The position numbers and the translations under genes are program-made. Shown one piece after another: positions 33,421 to 41,999 of a DNA stretch of 56,054 nucleotides. Each line of letters starts with the position of its first letter. The stretch's first letter is position 1. The stretch is from Bacteroidales bacterium UBA4284 (GTDB lineage: Bacteria; Bacteroidota; Bacteroidia; Bacteroidales; UBA932): assembly GCA_002395925.1 (NCBI GenBank), contig DGVM01000031.1, forward strand, positions 1 to 56,054, read 5' to 3'. The notes below the pieces were generated by a model that was not told the DNA's origin, searched no databases, and saw nothing but the letters and a program-made list of their open reading frames with translations.

Positions 33421-34611
33421 ATGAAGAATGTAATCCGAAATCTCTTCCTGTCCGCAGCGCTCCTTGCAATGGCGTCGTGTTCCGTTTTCGAACCCCAGAC
33501 GCCTCCCCTGCACAGACTTACGATAATGTACGCCGCAGCCATGAGCAACCTGTCGTCTTCCATCGCGGAAGACATAGAAGACATATGCAACAGCAAGCTC
33601 CCCACTCTCAAGAGCGGAGATGTCTTTCTCGTGTATTCCCACATGCCCGCCCGCTACGGTTACTACGACATTCCCACCGAGCCGGTACTTTTCCGCGCCT
33701 GGAGCGACCCCGACGGCACGAACCACCGCGACACCCTCAGGCGTTACCCTTCGACCGACATCAGTTCCACGGCCGAAGTGATGCGTAAGGTAATAAACGA
33801 CGCCCTCGACCTATTCCCCGCCCCGCATTGCGGGCTCATCATTTCCTCGCACGGCAAAGGATGGATACCCGCCGGATACAAGGAGAGTTCCGCCATAGTG
33901 TTCGGGCAGGAGAGTTCCCGCACGCCAGATACCAAAGACATCTGCATAGAAAGTGTAAAAGGCTCCGGAATAAACATCACTGAGCTTCGAGACGCAATAC
34001 CCGTAAAGATGGACTACATCTTCATGGATTCGTGTCTGATGGGCTGCATAGAGACCGCATACGAAGCGAGGGGACTTTGCGACCTGCTGCTGTTCTCCCC
34101 TACCGAGGTACTGGTTGACGGCCTGAGCTACAGGACCATGGCGCCCCTTATTCTGAACACCTTCAATCCCGATGCAACCAGCGTCGCCAGAGAGTATTAC
34201 GAGTTTTACGAGGCCCAGTCAGGTTCCAGGCGTTCCGCTACTGTAACGATAGTCGATTGCAACAGGCTCGAGCCGCTTGCCGACGCCTGCCGCGATCTCG
34301 TGTCAAAATACAGGGAGCAGATCATAGATACGCCCCACGACAACGTGCAGCCCTACTTCTACAACAACCTCCGCTGGTTCTTCGACCTGCGCGACATATT
34401 CGCCCAGTCCGGCATCCCCGAAGAAGAGCTTGCCGCCCTCGACGCGGCCCTGTCCGAGGCCATAGTTTATACCGCCGGCACCGACGCATTCATAGGTCTT
34501 CCTCTGGAAAGGGTTTGCGGACTCAGCATGTACAAGCCGTACCATGAGCTCCACGAGCTTAATCAATTCTATCGCACGCTTTCCTGGAACAAAGCCATAG
34601 GACTGTTGTAA
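33421..34611 (+). CDS. Clostripain-family (peptidase C11) lipoprotein
   Basis: 396 residues. Signal MKNVIRNLFLSAALLAMASC gives a lipidated C20. The caspase-like fold is shown by GLIISSHGKGW (H144) and YIFMDSCLMG (C205), the His/Cys catalytic dyad of the clostripain/gingipain clan. The family cleaves after basic residues, but target proteins are unknown here. The stop overlaps the folD start (TAATG), so the two are coupled, with no obvious functional link. Confidence 0.88.
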   Translation: MKNVIRNLFLSAALLAMASCSVFEPQTPPLHRLTIMYAAAMSNLSSSIAEDIEDICNSKLPTLKSGDVFLVYSHMPARYGYYDIPTEPVLFRAWSDPDGTNHRDTLRRYPSTDISSTAEVMRKVINDALDLFPAPHCGLIISSHGKGWIPAGYKESSAIVFGQESSRTPDTKDICIESVKGSGINITELRDAIPVKMDYIFMDSCLMGCIETAYEARGLCDLLLFSPTEVLVDGLSYRTMAPLILNTFNPDATSVAREYYEFYEAQSGSRRSATVTIVDCNRLEPLADACRDLVSKYREQIIDTPHDNVQPYFYNNLRWFFDLRDIFAQSGIPEEELAALDAALSEAIVYTAGTDAFIGLPLERVCGLSMYKPYHELHELNQFYRTLSWNKAIGLL

Positions 34612-35471
34612 TGATAATAGACGGTAAAAGCATCTCTCAAGGCGTCAAAGCCTCTCTCAAACTGCGTGCGGCCGAGCTCGCCGAAAGGGCCGGCAGACCC
34701 GCATGCCTAGCAGTAGTCATTGCAGGCGACAACCAGGCAAGCCGCACCTACGTCAGAAGCAAGATAAACGCCGCAGAATTCGTAGGCATCAAGGGTTTAG
34801 GCATAGAATTACCCGCCGACGTCAGCGAGGAGCGGCTCCTGGAAACCATACGCACCCTCAACGCTAATCCGTCAGTCGATGGGATACTGGTCCAGCTGCC
34901 CCTCCCTGCACATATCGACGAAGGCAGGATAATCGACGCCATCGACCCGGCAAAAGACGTTGACGGCTTTCATCCGGCCAACGTAGCGGCACTGCAACTG
35001 GGCCGTCCGTGCAGCGTTCCCTGCACTCCCAAGGGCATCATACGCCTGATAGACAGCACTGGAGTGGATATCTCCGGCAAGCGTGCCGTGGTCGTAGGAC
35101 GCAGCAACATAGTGGGCAAACCGGTGGCCAAACTGCTTCTCGACCGCAACGCTACCGTCACCATCGCACATTCCCGTTCGCAGGGTCTTGGCGACATAAC
35201 CCGGGAGGCCGACATACTCGTTGCTGCAACCGGCAGGGCCGGTATCATCGGCGCCGGCATGGTAAAGAGCGGTGCCATCGTAATAGACGTTGGCATCAAC
35301 CGCCGTAGCGACGGTTCCCTCGTCGGCGACGTGGATTTCGACGCAGTCAGCAATGTCGCAGGCTGGATCACCCCCGTCCCCGGAGGGGTAGGGCCCATGA
35401 CCGTGGCCATGCTGATGGAGAACACCCTCGAGTGCCTGCAGAAGAGTCTGGAAGAAAAGCCTACGCGATAA
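34611..35471 (+). CDS. folD: Bifunctional methylene-THF dehydrogenase/cyclohydrolase
   Basis: Interconverts 5,10-methylene-, methenyl- and 10-formyl-tetrahydrofolate in one-carbon metabolism. 286 residues, normal length. Y47 and K51 of the YVxxK catalytic motif, VDGILVQLPLP, the NADP-binding VVGRSNIVGKP and the C-terminal TPVPGGVGPMT are all present. Its 3' end overlaps the convergent DAHP synthase gene by 11 bp. Confidence 0.97.
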   Translation: MIIDGKSISQGVKASLKLRAAELAERAGRPACLAVVIAGDNQASRTYVRSKINAAEFVGIKGLGIELPADVSEERLLETIRTLNANPSVDGILVQLPLPAHIDEGRIIDAIDPAKDVDGFHPANVAALQLGRPCSVPCTPKGIIRLIDSTGVDISGKRAVVVGRSNIVGKPVAKLLLDRNATVTIAHSRSQGLGDITREADILVAATGRAGIIGAGMVKSGAIVIDVGINRRSDGSLVGDVDFDAVSNVAGWITPVPGGVGPMTVAMLMENTLECLQKSLEEKPTR

Positions 35472-36492
35472 GCTCGGCCAGTTCGAGCACCAGCCGGCGT
35501 GTCTTCTCCCAGCCCAGGCACGGATCGGTTATGGAGCGGCCATACACATGCTCCCCTGCCGCCTGGCATCCATCTTCGATGTAAGATTCTATCATCAAGC
35601 CTTTTACCAACGCCCCTACGGTTTCGCACTGGCGGGCGCTGTGAAGCACCTCCTTGGCGATACGCCCCTGCTCCTCATAGCGCTTGCCCGAATTGGAATG
35701 GTTGCAGTCTACCACGACGGCAGGATTGACGAATCCGCCTGCGGCATACAGGTCGGCAAGGCGCCGGAGGTCTTCGTAATGATAGTTGGGATGTGAGGTT
35801 CCATGGCTGTCCACATAACCGCGGAGAATCGCGTGCGCAAAAGGATTTCCGCTGCTGTGAACGTCCCAGTTGCGATATATGAAAGAATGGCCGTGCTGAG
35901 CGGCACGTATGGAATTCATCATCACGCTCAAGTCGCCGCCGGTGGGATTCTTCATGCCGGCGGGAATGTCGAGACCGCTCGCAACCAGACGGTGCTGCTG
36001 GTTTTCTACGCTGCGGGCCCCCACCGCCACATACGACAGCAGGTCGGACAGGAATATGTGATTCTCGGGATAGAGCATCTCGTCGGCACAGGAGAAGCCT
36101 GTTTCGCACAAAGCCCTCAGGTGCAGTTTCCTTATGGATATCAGTCCTTTGAACAGATCGGGCCGGGCCGAGGGATCGGGCTGGTGCAACATGCCCTTGT
36201 AGCCTTCGCCCGTGGTGCGCGGCTTATTCGTATATATACGCGGAACGATGACTATCTTGTCGGCCACCTCCTCCTGAAGCGGACGAAGGCGGGATATATA
36301 ATCTATTACGGCATCTTCGCGGTCGGCGCTGCAAGGGCCTATGACGAGGAGCATCTTGCGGGAAGTTCCGTCGAGCACCTCGCGTACGGCCTTGTCGTTA
36401 GAGGCTTTATTCCCGGCCGCCTGTGAAGGCACGGGGTACATTTCCTTTAGCTCCGACGGCGTAAAAAGTTCTCGGTTGAATTGAAGGTTCAT
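35461..36492 (-). CDS. aroF: Class I 3-deoxy-7-phosphoheptulonate (DAHP) synthase
   Basis: First step of the shikimate pathway: condenses PEP with erythrose-4-phosphate. 343 residues, the AroF/G/H (type I alpha) length. Motifs LLVIGPCSADREDA, RIYTNKPRTTGEGYKG, DHxNS-like VVDCNHSNSGK and SYIEDG are visible. It has no fused chorismate mutase domain, which in this genome is attached to AroB instead. Last gene of the aromatic operon; its ATG overlaps the tyrA stop (ATGA). The isozyme letter is arbitrary. Confidence 0.93.
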   Translation of the reverse strand: MNLQFNRELFTPSELKEMYPVPSQAAGNKASNDKAVREVLDGTSRKMLLVIGPCSADREDAVIDYISRLRPLQEEVADKIVIVPRIYTNKPRTTGEGYKGMLHQPDPSARPDLFKGLISIRKLHLRALCETGFSCADEMLYPENHIFLSDLLSYVAVGARSVENQQHRLVASGLDIPAGMKNPTGGDLSVMMNSIRAAQHGHSFIYRNWDVHSSGNPFAHAILRGYVDSHGTSHPNYHYEDLRRLADLYAAGGFVNPAVVVDCNHSNSGKRYEEQGRIAKEVLHSARQCETVGALVKGLMIESYIEDGCQAAGEHVYGRSITDPCLGWEKTRRLVLELAELIA

Positions 36493-37349
36493 ATTTCTGG
36501 TTTGTCGAACAGGGATCTTTGAATGGTTGAATGGCGCATCAGCGAACGAAGGCTCTCGGAATCGCCTTCTGCAATGGCCGTACGTATCTTTTCCATCTGC
36601 GCGGAAAAGAGGTCAATCTCCTTCAGCAGCTTGTCGCGGTTGAGCAGGAACAGTTCCGACCACATTTCATCGTTTATGCGGGCTATACGCGTAAGGTCAC
36701 GGAAGGAGTCGCCGGTATATTTGCACAGATGGCTGTTGTCTTTGCAGTTCATGAGGGCCACGGCGATACAGTGCGTCAGCTGGCTCAGGAAGCCTATCAT
36801 CTCGTCGTGCTCCTCTGGAGAAAGGCGCACTATTCGAGCGAATCCGAGCACTCTTCCAAGTTCCTCCACGTCTGCTACAGCCTGCGGGGTATTGGCCTCG
36901 GTAGGAGTGACTATATAATTGGCTCCCCGGAAGATACGGCTGTCGGCATTGCGCACGCCATAGACTTCGCGGCCCGCCATGGGATGGGCTCCCACGAATT
37001 CGAGGTCGGGGCGGAGCATCTTCTGGACTACATAAACCACAGGCCCTTTGACGCCGGTTACGTCGGTAAGCAAGGCTCCGGGCTTGATGAAAACTTGATA
37101 TCTGCCAAGCCACTCCAGCAGCACATGAGGATATAGGGCGAACACGACCAGGTCGAAGCGGCCCACAAACTCTGCCGTAACCTCGGTTGCGCCCGAATCG
37201 ATCATCCCCCTTTCGAGGGCATACGATATGCTGTCGTCGCTGCGGGTAATGGCGCCAACGTACCAGCCCTGCCTTCGCAAGGACTCGGCATAACTGCCTC
37301 CGATGAGCCCCAGGCCCACGATTAGTATGTTTTTGTTTCTGTCAAACAT
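36489..37349 (-). CDS. tyrA: Prephenate dehydrogenase
   Basis: Makes 4-hydroxyphenylpyruvate for tyrosine. 286 residues. NAD-binding ILIVGLGLIGGSYAESL at the start, then DVTGVKGPVVYVV, FVGAHPMAGREVYG and the helical dimer domain with LTHCIAVALMN. The start at 37349 is the ATG directly before the Rossmann strand; a longer frame would run deep into aroEK. Its first 8 nt overlap the AroE-AroK fusion gene. Confidence 0.93.
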   Translation of the reverse strand: MFDRNKNILIVGLGLIGGSYAESLRRQGWYVGAITRSDDSISYALERGMIDSGATEVTAEFVGRFDLVVFALYPHVLLEWLGRYQVFIKPGALLTDVTGVKGPVVYVVQKMLRPDLEFVGAHPMAGREVYGVRNADSRIFRGANYIVTPTEANTPQAVADVEELGRVLGFARIVRLSPEEHDEMIGFLSQLTHCIAVALMNCKDNSHLCKYTGDSFRDLTRIARINDEMWSELFLLNRDKLLKEIDLFSAQMEKIRTAIAEGDSESLRSLMRHSTIQRSLFDKPEI

Positions 37350-38580
37350 AATTGAGAATTCTTTGCAATGCCTCTTCCGGAGTACCGTCGTTGCTGATGC
37401 GGACGTCGGCCGTAGCGGTATATACCGGCAAGCGTTTGCGGTACAACGCATCGAGAGCTGCACGCCCCTGCGAAAGCGGACGGTCCGCTGTAGGCTGAAG
37501 AAGATGCGGCGAGCGGTCGAGGAAGACAAGGATACCGTTGAGTCTCAGGGCCCTGACATTGTCGGGATCCAACACTGCGCCACCTCCGGTAGCTATCACG
37601 CAGCCCTGTTCCGGAGCAAGGGATTCTATCGCCGCTTTTTCATACTTGCGGAAACCTGCTTCGCCCCAACGGGAGAATATTTCCGGTATATCCATTCCGG
37701 CAAAGGTGCGTACTATGTCGTCGGTATCGGTAAAACGCAGGCCGAGCCGGGCGGCAAGCATCTTTCCCACTGTGCTTTTACCGCTGGATGGCATGCCGGT
37801 AAGAACTATGTTCCGGCGTTCCCTCAACAGCGTAAGATATTCATCCTCAACAGCATCGGGGCCATAACTGCACGAATGGAACAGTTCCGCGGCACGCACC
37901 GCCTGCGAGACCACCATCATAAGGCCGCCGGCGCTGGGAATTCCGCGTTCGCGGGCATCGAGCACAAGAGGGGTGCTGATAGGGTTGTAGATGCAGTCAA
38001 GCACTCCGCGTAGATGCGGCAGAGTGCTGATGTCGAAAGGTTTATCCCATATTCCGGGGTACATGCCGACGGGCGTCGCATTTACAAGCACCTCGCAGTC
38101 GGCAAAGGCCTGCGGCTCGTCTATCGGCAGTCTGTCGGGGCCGAAATCGTGACGCACTGCAAAGCGTACTTTACGGGCGCCGGCGCTTATCGCCGCTACA
38201 GCCACAGCCTTTGCGGCGCCACCGGCTCCGAGTATTACGACGCTGGCTCCGTCCAGCACCACCCCGGCAGATTCCGCCATGGAAAGGAATCCGTCGAAAT
38301 CGGTATTGTGCCCGGTGAGCGTGCCGTCCGCGGGGTTTCTTACGATGACATTTACGGCACCGGTCAGCCTTGCCGAGGGCGCAAGAGCGTGAAGGTAAGG
38401 AATGACCGCCTGCTTGTAGGGGATCGTTACGTTTACGCCTCCGAAGGGCTCCGACTGCAGGAAAGGCCCGAGCTGGTCGGGACGCAGTTCACGCAGTTCG
38501 TAGGGCAGTCCGGTAAGATGCTCGTGTATCAGACGCGAAAAACTGTGCCCCAGATGCTCCCCTATCAGACCGAATGTCAT
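37342..38580 (-). CDS. aroEK: Shikimate dehydrogenase-shikimate kinase fusion
   Basis: Two consecutive pathway steps in one 412-residue chain. Residues 1-245 are AroE: GHSFSRLIHEH, NVTIPYK (K56), HNTDFDG (D94), ILGAGGAAKAVA. Residues about 255-412 are AroK: P-loop GMPSSGKST (262-270), DTDD magnesium site, GEAGFRKYE, ATGGGAV and the lid region TADRPLS. Both halves look complete. The order substrate to product is dehydroshikimate, shikimate, shikimate-3-phosphate. Its start overlaps the aroC stop by 4 nt. Confidence 0.93.
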   Translation of the reverse strand: MTFGLIGEHLGHSFSRLIHEHLTGLPYELRELRPDQLGPFLQSEPFGGVNVTIPYKQAVIPYLHALAPSARLTGAVNVIVRNPADGTLTGHNTDFDGFLSMAESAGVVLDGASVVILGAGGAAKAVAVAAISAGARKVRFAVRHDFGPDRLPIDEPQAFADCEVLVNATPVGMYPGIWDKPFDISTLPHLRGVLDCIYNPISTPLVLDARERGIPSAGGLMMVVSQAVRAAELFHSCSYGPDAVEDEYLTLLRERRNIVLTGMPSSGKSTVGKMLAARLGLRFTDTDDIVRTFAGMDIPEIFSRWGEAGFRKYEKAAIESLAPEQGCVIATGGGAVLDPDNVRALRLNGILVFLDRSPHLLQPTADRPLSQGRAALDALYRKRLPVYTATADVRISNDGTPEEALQRILNYV

Positions 38581-39671
38581 ATTGCGCGAAGATAATCAGT
38601 CCCGAAGCGCAATGCCAGCAGGTCGCACAGTGCAATGGCGGTTATGCTGGTGGCTACTATGCAGATACGGCGTACGATGGCAGGATCGTGACGGCCTGTG
38701 ATGGTTATGGTTGCACCCTTTTCTCCGTCCAGGTCCACCGTCTGCTGCGGCAGGCCGATGGAAGGAGTCGGTTTGACTACGGCGCTGAACACGAGCGGCA
38801 TGCCGTTGGTGATGCCGCCGTTTACGCCGCCGTTGTGGTTGGAAAGCGTACGCGGACCGTCGGGGCCCGGGCACCAGGGGTCGTTGGCCTCGGAACCCTT
38901 CATTCCGGCAAGGGCGAAACCGCTGCCGAATTCTATCCCCTTTACCGCTCCGACCGACAGCATGGCGTTGGCGATGACGCCCTCTACGGAGCCGAACCAT
39001 GGCTCGCCCACGCCCGCCGGAAGACCGCAGACCGCCGTCTGTATAACGCCGCCTACGGAATCTCCGGACGACCTGGCCTCAAGGATACGCTCCTCCATGC
39101 TGGCACGGACATCGGAAATCACAGGGAAAGCCATGCCGTCCAGTCGCTCAATCTGGGCTGCCGGATCGAGGTCGAACGGGACGTCGCTGACTCCGGCGCA
39201 GGAAAGGATGTGCGTGCCTATGCTTATCCCCTTTGCCTTGAGGGCGCTGAGGGCTATTGCTCCGGCAGCGACGATTCCTGCAGTGATGCGCCCGCTGAAG
39301 TGCCCTCCGCCGCGGCGGTCCTCAAAGCCGGCGTATTTGACGTGGGCGGCAAAATCGGCATGCGAAGGGCGCGCAAGGCCGTCGAACGACTGGTAGTCGG
39401 CACTGCGCACGTCTTCATTGGGAATCAATATGGCAATGGGAGCACCGGTGGTGTGCCCGTCCAGCACTCCGCTCACTATGCGGAACTCATCCTTTTCGCG
39501 GCGAGCGGTTTCGCCTGCCCCGCAAGGACGCCGGAGCGAGAGCTGCCGGCCGATAAATTCTTCGCTGACAGGGACTCCGGGCGCCATTCCGTCAAGGATG
39601 GCTACGATTCCGCTGCCGTGCGACTCCCCCGAGAGGGTAAGCACCACGCTGGTTCCTATGCTGTTCTTCAT
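38577..39671 (-). CDS. aroC: Chorismate synthase
   Basis: Converts EPSP to chorismate with reduced FMN. 364 residues, normal length. Typical motifs: LSGESHGSGIVAILDGMAPG near the start, RRPGG-like LSLRRPCGAGETARREKDE, the HADF region RPSHADFAAHVKY, RRGGGHFSGRIT and the C-terminal RHDPAIVRR. Overlaps both neighbours by 4 nt. Confidence 0.96.
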   Translation of the reverse strand: MKNSIGTSVVLTLSGESHGSGIVAILDGMAPGVPVSEEFIGRQLSLRRPCGAGETARREKDEFRIVSGVLDGHTTGAPIAILIPNEDVRSADYQSFDGLARPSHADFAAHVKYAGFEDRRGGGHFSGRITAGIVAAGAIALSALKAKGISIGTHILSCAGVSDVPFDLDPAAQIERLDGMAFPVISDVRASMEERILEARSSGDSVGGVIQTAVCGLPAGVGEPWFGSVEGVIANAMLSVGAVKGIEFGSGFALAGMKGSEANDPWCPGPDGPRTLSNHNGGVNGGITNGMPLVFSAVVKPTPSIGLPQQTVDLDGEKGATITITGRHDPAIVRRICIVATSITAIALCDLLALRFGTDYLRAI

Positions 39672-40915
39672 TTGTAACGCTGTATTATGCCGCGCAGCTG
39701 CAATGCGCTTACGGTTTCGAATTCAAATGAGCCTATATTGCTGACAGTAACGATCTTGAAGCCTGCCTCGCTGCGTTTTTTGTCGCTGGCGGCATAAGAC
39801 ATAAGGGTATCGGTGTCAAACTCGTCGGCAACGGGAAGGCCGAGCCTTGTCAGCAGCCGTTCCAGACGTTCGCGTGCCGGGCCGTCGCTCATGTACAGCA
39901 TGCCCATGGCCACACATTCGCCATGATAATACTTTCCCTGTGCCGCCGCTTCTATGGAATGGCCTATCGTATGGCCGAAGTTAAGGACGGCGCGCAGGCC
40001 CTGCTCATAAGGGTCTTGGCGCACGACGGACATCTTGATACGCAGGGCGTCCTCGATAAACTCCCCTATCTGAGAGCGCAGGTCGGAGCAGTTCTCTATA
40101 CGCGAGAACAGGGCCTCGTCGCAAGTTGCGGCCATCTTTACCAGCTCGGCCATGCCCTCGGCGAAAAGCCTGTCTGACAGGGTGTCGAGGGTGTCGGTAT
40201 CCACAAGAACCGCCCTGGGACTGTGAAACGCTCCGGCAATGTTCTTGACTCCGGCGAGGTTGACCGCGGTCTTGCCGCCGACGGAAGAATCCACCTGCGA
40301 GAGGAGGGTCGTGGGAACATTGTAATAGTCTATGCCGCGCATGTAGCACGCTGAAGCAAAGCCGGCCATGTCGCCGACTACGCCGCCGCCGACGGCTACA
40401 ACTGCATCGGATCTCGTAAAATCAAGCGACAGCAGTTCTTCCAGGATGCGGGCGGCACCTTCGAGAGTCTTGCCATCCTCGCCTCCCGCTACCGTAAGGA
40501 TATGGCCGTCGGAACAAGCAGAGAGAACGGCCCGGGCATATTGCTCCGGCACTCCTTCGTCGGTCACTATCAGCACCTTGCGACGAAGGTCAAAATACTC
40601 GCCCGCCCTGAAGAGCAGTCCGCGGCCTACGGTAATGCCGGACAGGGTGCCCATCAGGCTGTCCTGATAGTCCCTGGACAGGGACATGGTATTTTCCAGG
40701 CTGCGGGCATAATAGCCCTTGAGGGATTGGTCCTTAATGTCTTCCATACCGCTTGCCACGACCTTTTTCTCCTGCCGGGAGTCCAGCACGGGGAGACCGT
40801 GTTCACGCTTGTAGCCGGCGACCTGGGCGGCAAGATGCATCCGCCTCTCGAAGAGGGCGGCAATATCCTTGTCCACGGCCCGGATTGCGAGCCGTGCTTC
40901 CTCAAGGGCGTCCAC
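39668..40915 (-). CDS. aroQB: Chorismate mutase (AroQ type)-3-dehydroquinate synthase fusion
   Basis: 415 residues. Residues 1-85 match an AroQ chorismate mutase: R12 in RLAIRAVD, R25, GYK36, then D45 and R47 of the DSRQE motif. Residues about 90-415 are AroB (DAHP to 3-dehydroquinate): EDGKTLEGA, VVAVGGGVVGDMAGFAS, NVPTTLLSQVDSSVGGKTAVN, NFGHTIGHSIEA and HGECVAMGM. The AroB part is complete. Fusing an early pathway step to the step after chorismate is unusual. Starts 3 nt after the rubredoxin stop. Confidence 0.9.
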   Translation of the reverse strand: MDALEEARLAIRAVDKDIAALFERRMHLAAQVAGYKREHGLPVLDSRQEKKVVASGMEDIKDQSLKGYYARSLENTMSLSRDYQDSLMGTLSGITVGRGLLFRAGEYFDLRRKVLIVTDEGVPEQYARAVLSACSDGHILTVAGGEDGKTLEGAARILEELLSLDFTRSDAVVAVGGGVVGDMAGFASACYMRGIDYYNVPTTLLSQVDSSVGGKTAVNLAGVKNIAGAFHSPRAVLVDTDTLDTLSDRLFAEGMAELVKMAATCDEALFSRIENCSDLRSQIGEFIEDALRIKMSVVRQDPYEQGLRAVLNFGHTIGHSIEAAAQGKYYHGECVAMGMLYMSDGPARERLERLLTRLGLPVADEFDTDTLMSYAASDKKRSEAGFKIVTVSNIGSFEFETVSALQLRGIIQRYK

Positions 40916-40918
40916 GGA

Positions 40919-41056
40919 TTATTCCTGTTCGGGCTCGAAAAGGTCCTTGCCTACTCCGCAAAGAGGGCAGACCCAATCCTCAGGAAGTTCGTTGAAGGGA
41001 GTTCCTTCGGCGGCCTCATCATATACATGACCGCATACTGTGCAAACGTATTTCAT
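40919..41056 (-). CDS. Rubredoxin
   Basis: 45-residue one-iron electron carrier. MKYVCTVCG (C5, C8) and [10 protein letters not shown] (C30, C33) give the Fe(SCys)4 site; EDWVCPLCG is classic rubredoxin. Somewhat short of the usual 52 residues, from the shortened loop between the two cysteine pairs. First gene of the aromatic operon; TACATTTG on the minus strand at 41082-41075 is the probable -7 box. Its partner is unknown; it could supply electrons locally or simply share the promoter. Confidence 0.9.
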   Translation of the reverse strand: MKYVCTVCGHVYDEAAEGTPFNELPEDWVCPLCGVGKDLFEPEQE

Positions 41057-41074
41057 ACTTTTATCATTAAAAAA

Positions 41075-41082
41075 CAAATGTA
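41075..41082 (-). promoter_or_regulatory. -7 box for the rubredoxin-aromatic operon
   Basis: TACATTTG on the minus strand, 18 nt before the rubredoxin ATG. Matches TAnnTTTG exactly; no clear -33 element. No trp/tyr attenuator-like structure was noticed. Confidence 0.45.
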
Positions 41083-41097
41083 AGCAAATTCCGAAGA

Positions 41098-41871
41098 TTA
41101 TCCAATACTCCTGCCGGACAGATAATCCTTGAGCGCCTGGCGGTACATCTCTCCTACCGGCAGTATCGTGCCGTCCGAGAGAGTGACTTCACCTTTGCCG
41201 ACCTCCCGCAGACGGCCCACCGGAATGATATAAGAGCGGTGAACTCTGATGAAGCGCTCAGCCGGGAGCTTCTCCGTCAGGAACTTAAGGCTCAGCAGGG
41301 CAAGCACAGGCGTCTGGGAGCCGTCGATGTAAATCTTGACGTACTCGCTCATACTCTCTATGTAGCGAATCTCGCCAAGAGCCACCCGCACCGTCCTGTA
41401 ATCGGTTTTAATGAAGATGGAATCGCCGTCCGGAGACTCCCCCACCGGCTGCTGCCGCGGCAAGGCGGCAAGCATATATACGGTGAGGATGGCCCGCATG
41501 ACATTGGGCTCGATAGGGCGGCCCCTGTAGCCTCCGGGCGGTGGCCCCATTAATCCGTCTTCCGGCTCCGGATACAGCCACGCATAATACCCGGCCACCG
41601 CCACCACCAGTAAAGCCACCATGGCGAGATAGGCAGCAGTGTTCTTCTCGTAAACCAGCTTTGGAGCGATAAAGGAATTATGCAGGCAGAAAACAATGAG
41701 GAAAGGGAGCATCATTATCCAGGTCTGCAGGATGGACAGGAAGTCTATCGCCTGCTCCCCTCCCACAAGGCACCCGATCGCTATGCGCAGGGCGGAAAGC
41801 AAGAACGCGGACACCCATATTATCAGATACAGGATGTTCTCTCTCTTTTCTTCGGGCCGTATAAATACCAT
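41098..41871 (-). CDS. Membrane-anchored LytTR transcription regulator
   Basis: 257 residues. Four hydrophobic segments (about 13-36, 44-68, 79-100, 123-137) resemble the membrane part of LytS/YehU-type sensor kinases. The C-terminal LytTR DNA-binding domain (about 150-255) has [29 protein letters not shown] and [12 protein letters not shown]. Kinase and receiver modules are absent, so sensor membrane part and DNA-binding part are joined directly. A TATTTTTG box lies 19 nt upstream (41898-41891). Divergent from the beta-helix lipoprotein operon, a candidate target. Confidence 0.85.
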   Translation of the reverse strand: MVFIRPEEKRENILYLIIWVSAFLLSALRIAIGCLVGGEQAIDFLSILQTWIMMLPFLIVFCLHNSFIAPKLVYEKNTAAYLAMVALLVVAVAGYYAWLYPEPEDGLMGPPPGGYRGRPIEPNVMRAILTVYMLAALPRQQPVGESPDGDSIFIKTDYRTVRVALGEIRYIESMSEYVKIYIDGSQTPVLALLSLKFLTEKLPAERFIRVHRSYIIPVGRLREVGKGEVTLSDGTILPVGEMYRQALKDYLSGRSIG

Positions 41872-41999
41872 ATATATATTATCGTTTGTGCAAAAATAGG
41901 CAAAAGGCAGAAAAGAAAACCAGCGTTCACCGATATTTTTAGCCTGTTCGCTGAAACATTTGCAAAGTGGCAGTAATCTTGCTTATTTTGTATGTCATT

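Noticed and set aside
38574..39677. 367-codon plus-strand frame opposite aroC
   Set aside because: Shadow of aroC, which has all family motifs; the composition is Ala/Gly/Arg-rich without sense.
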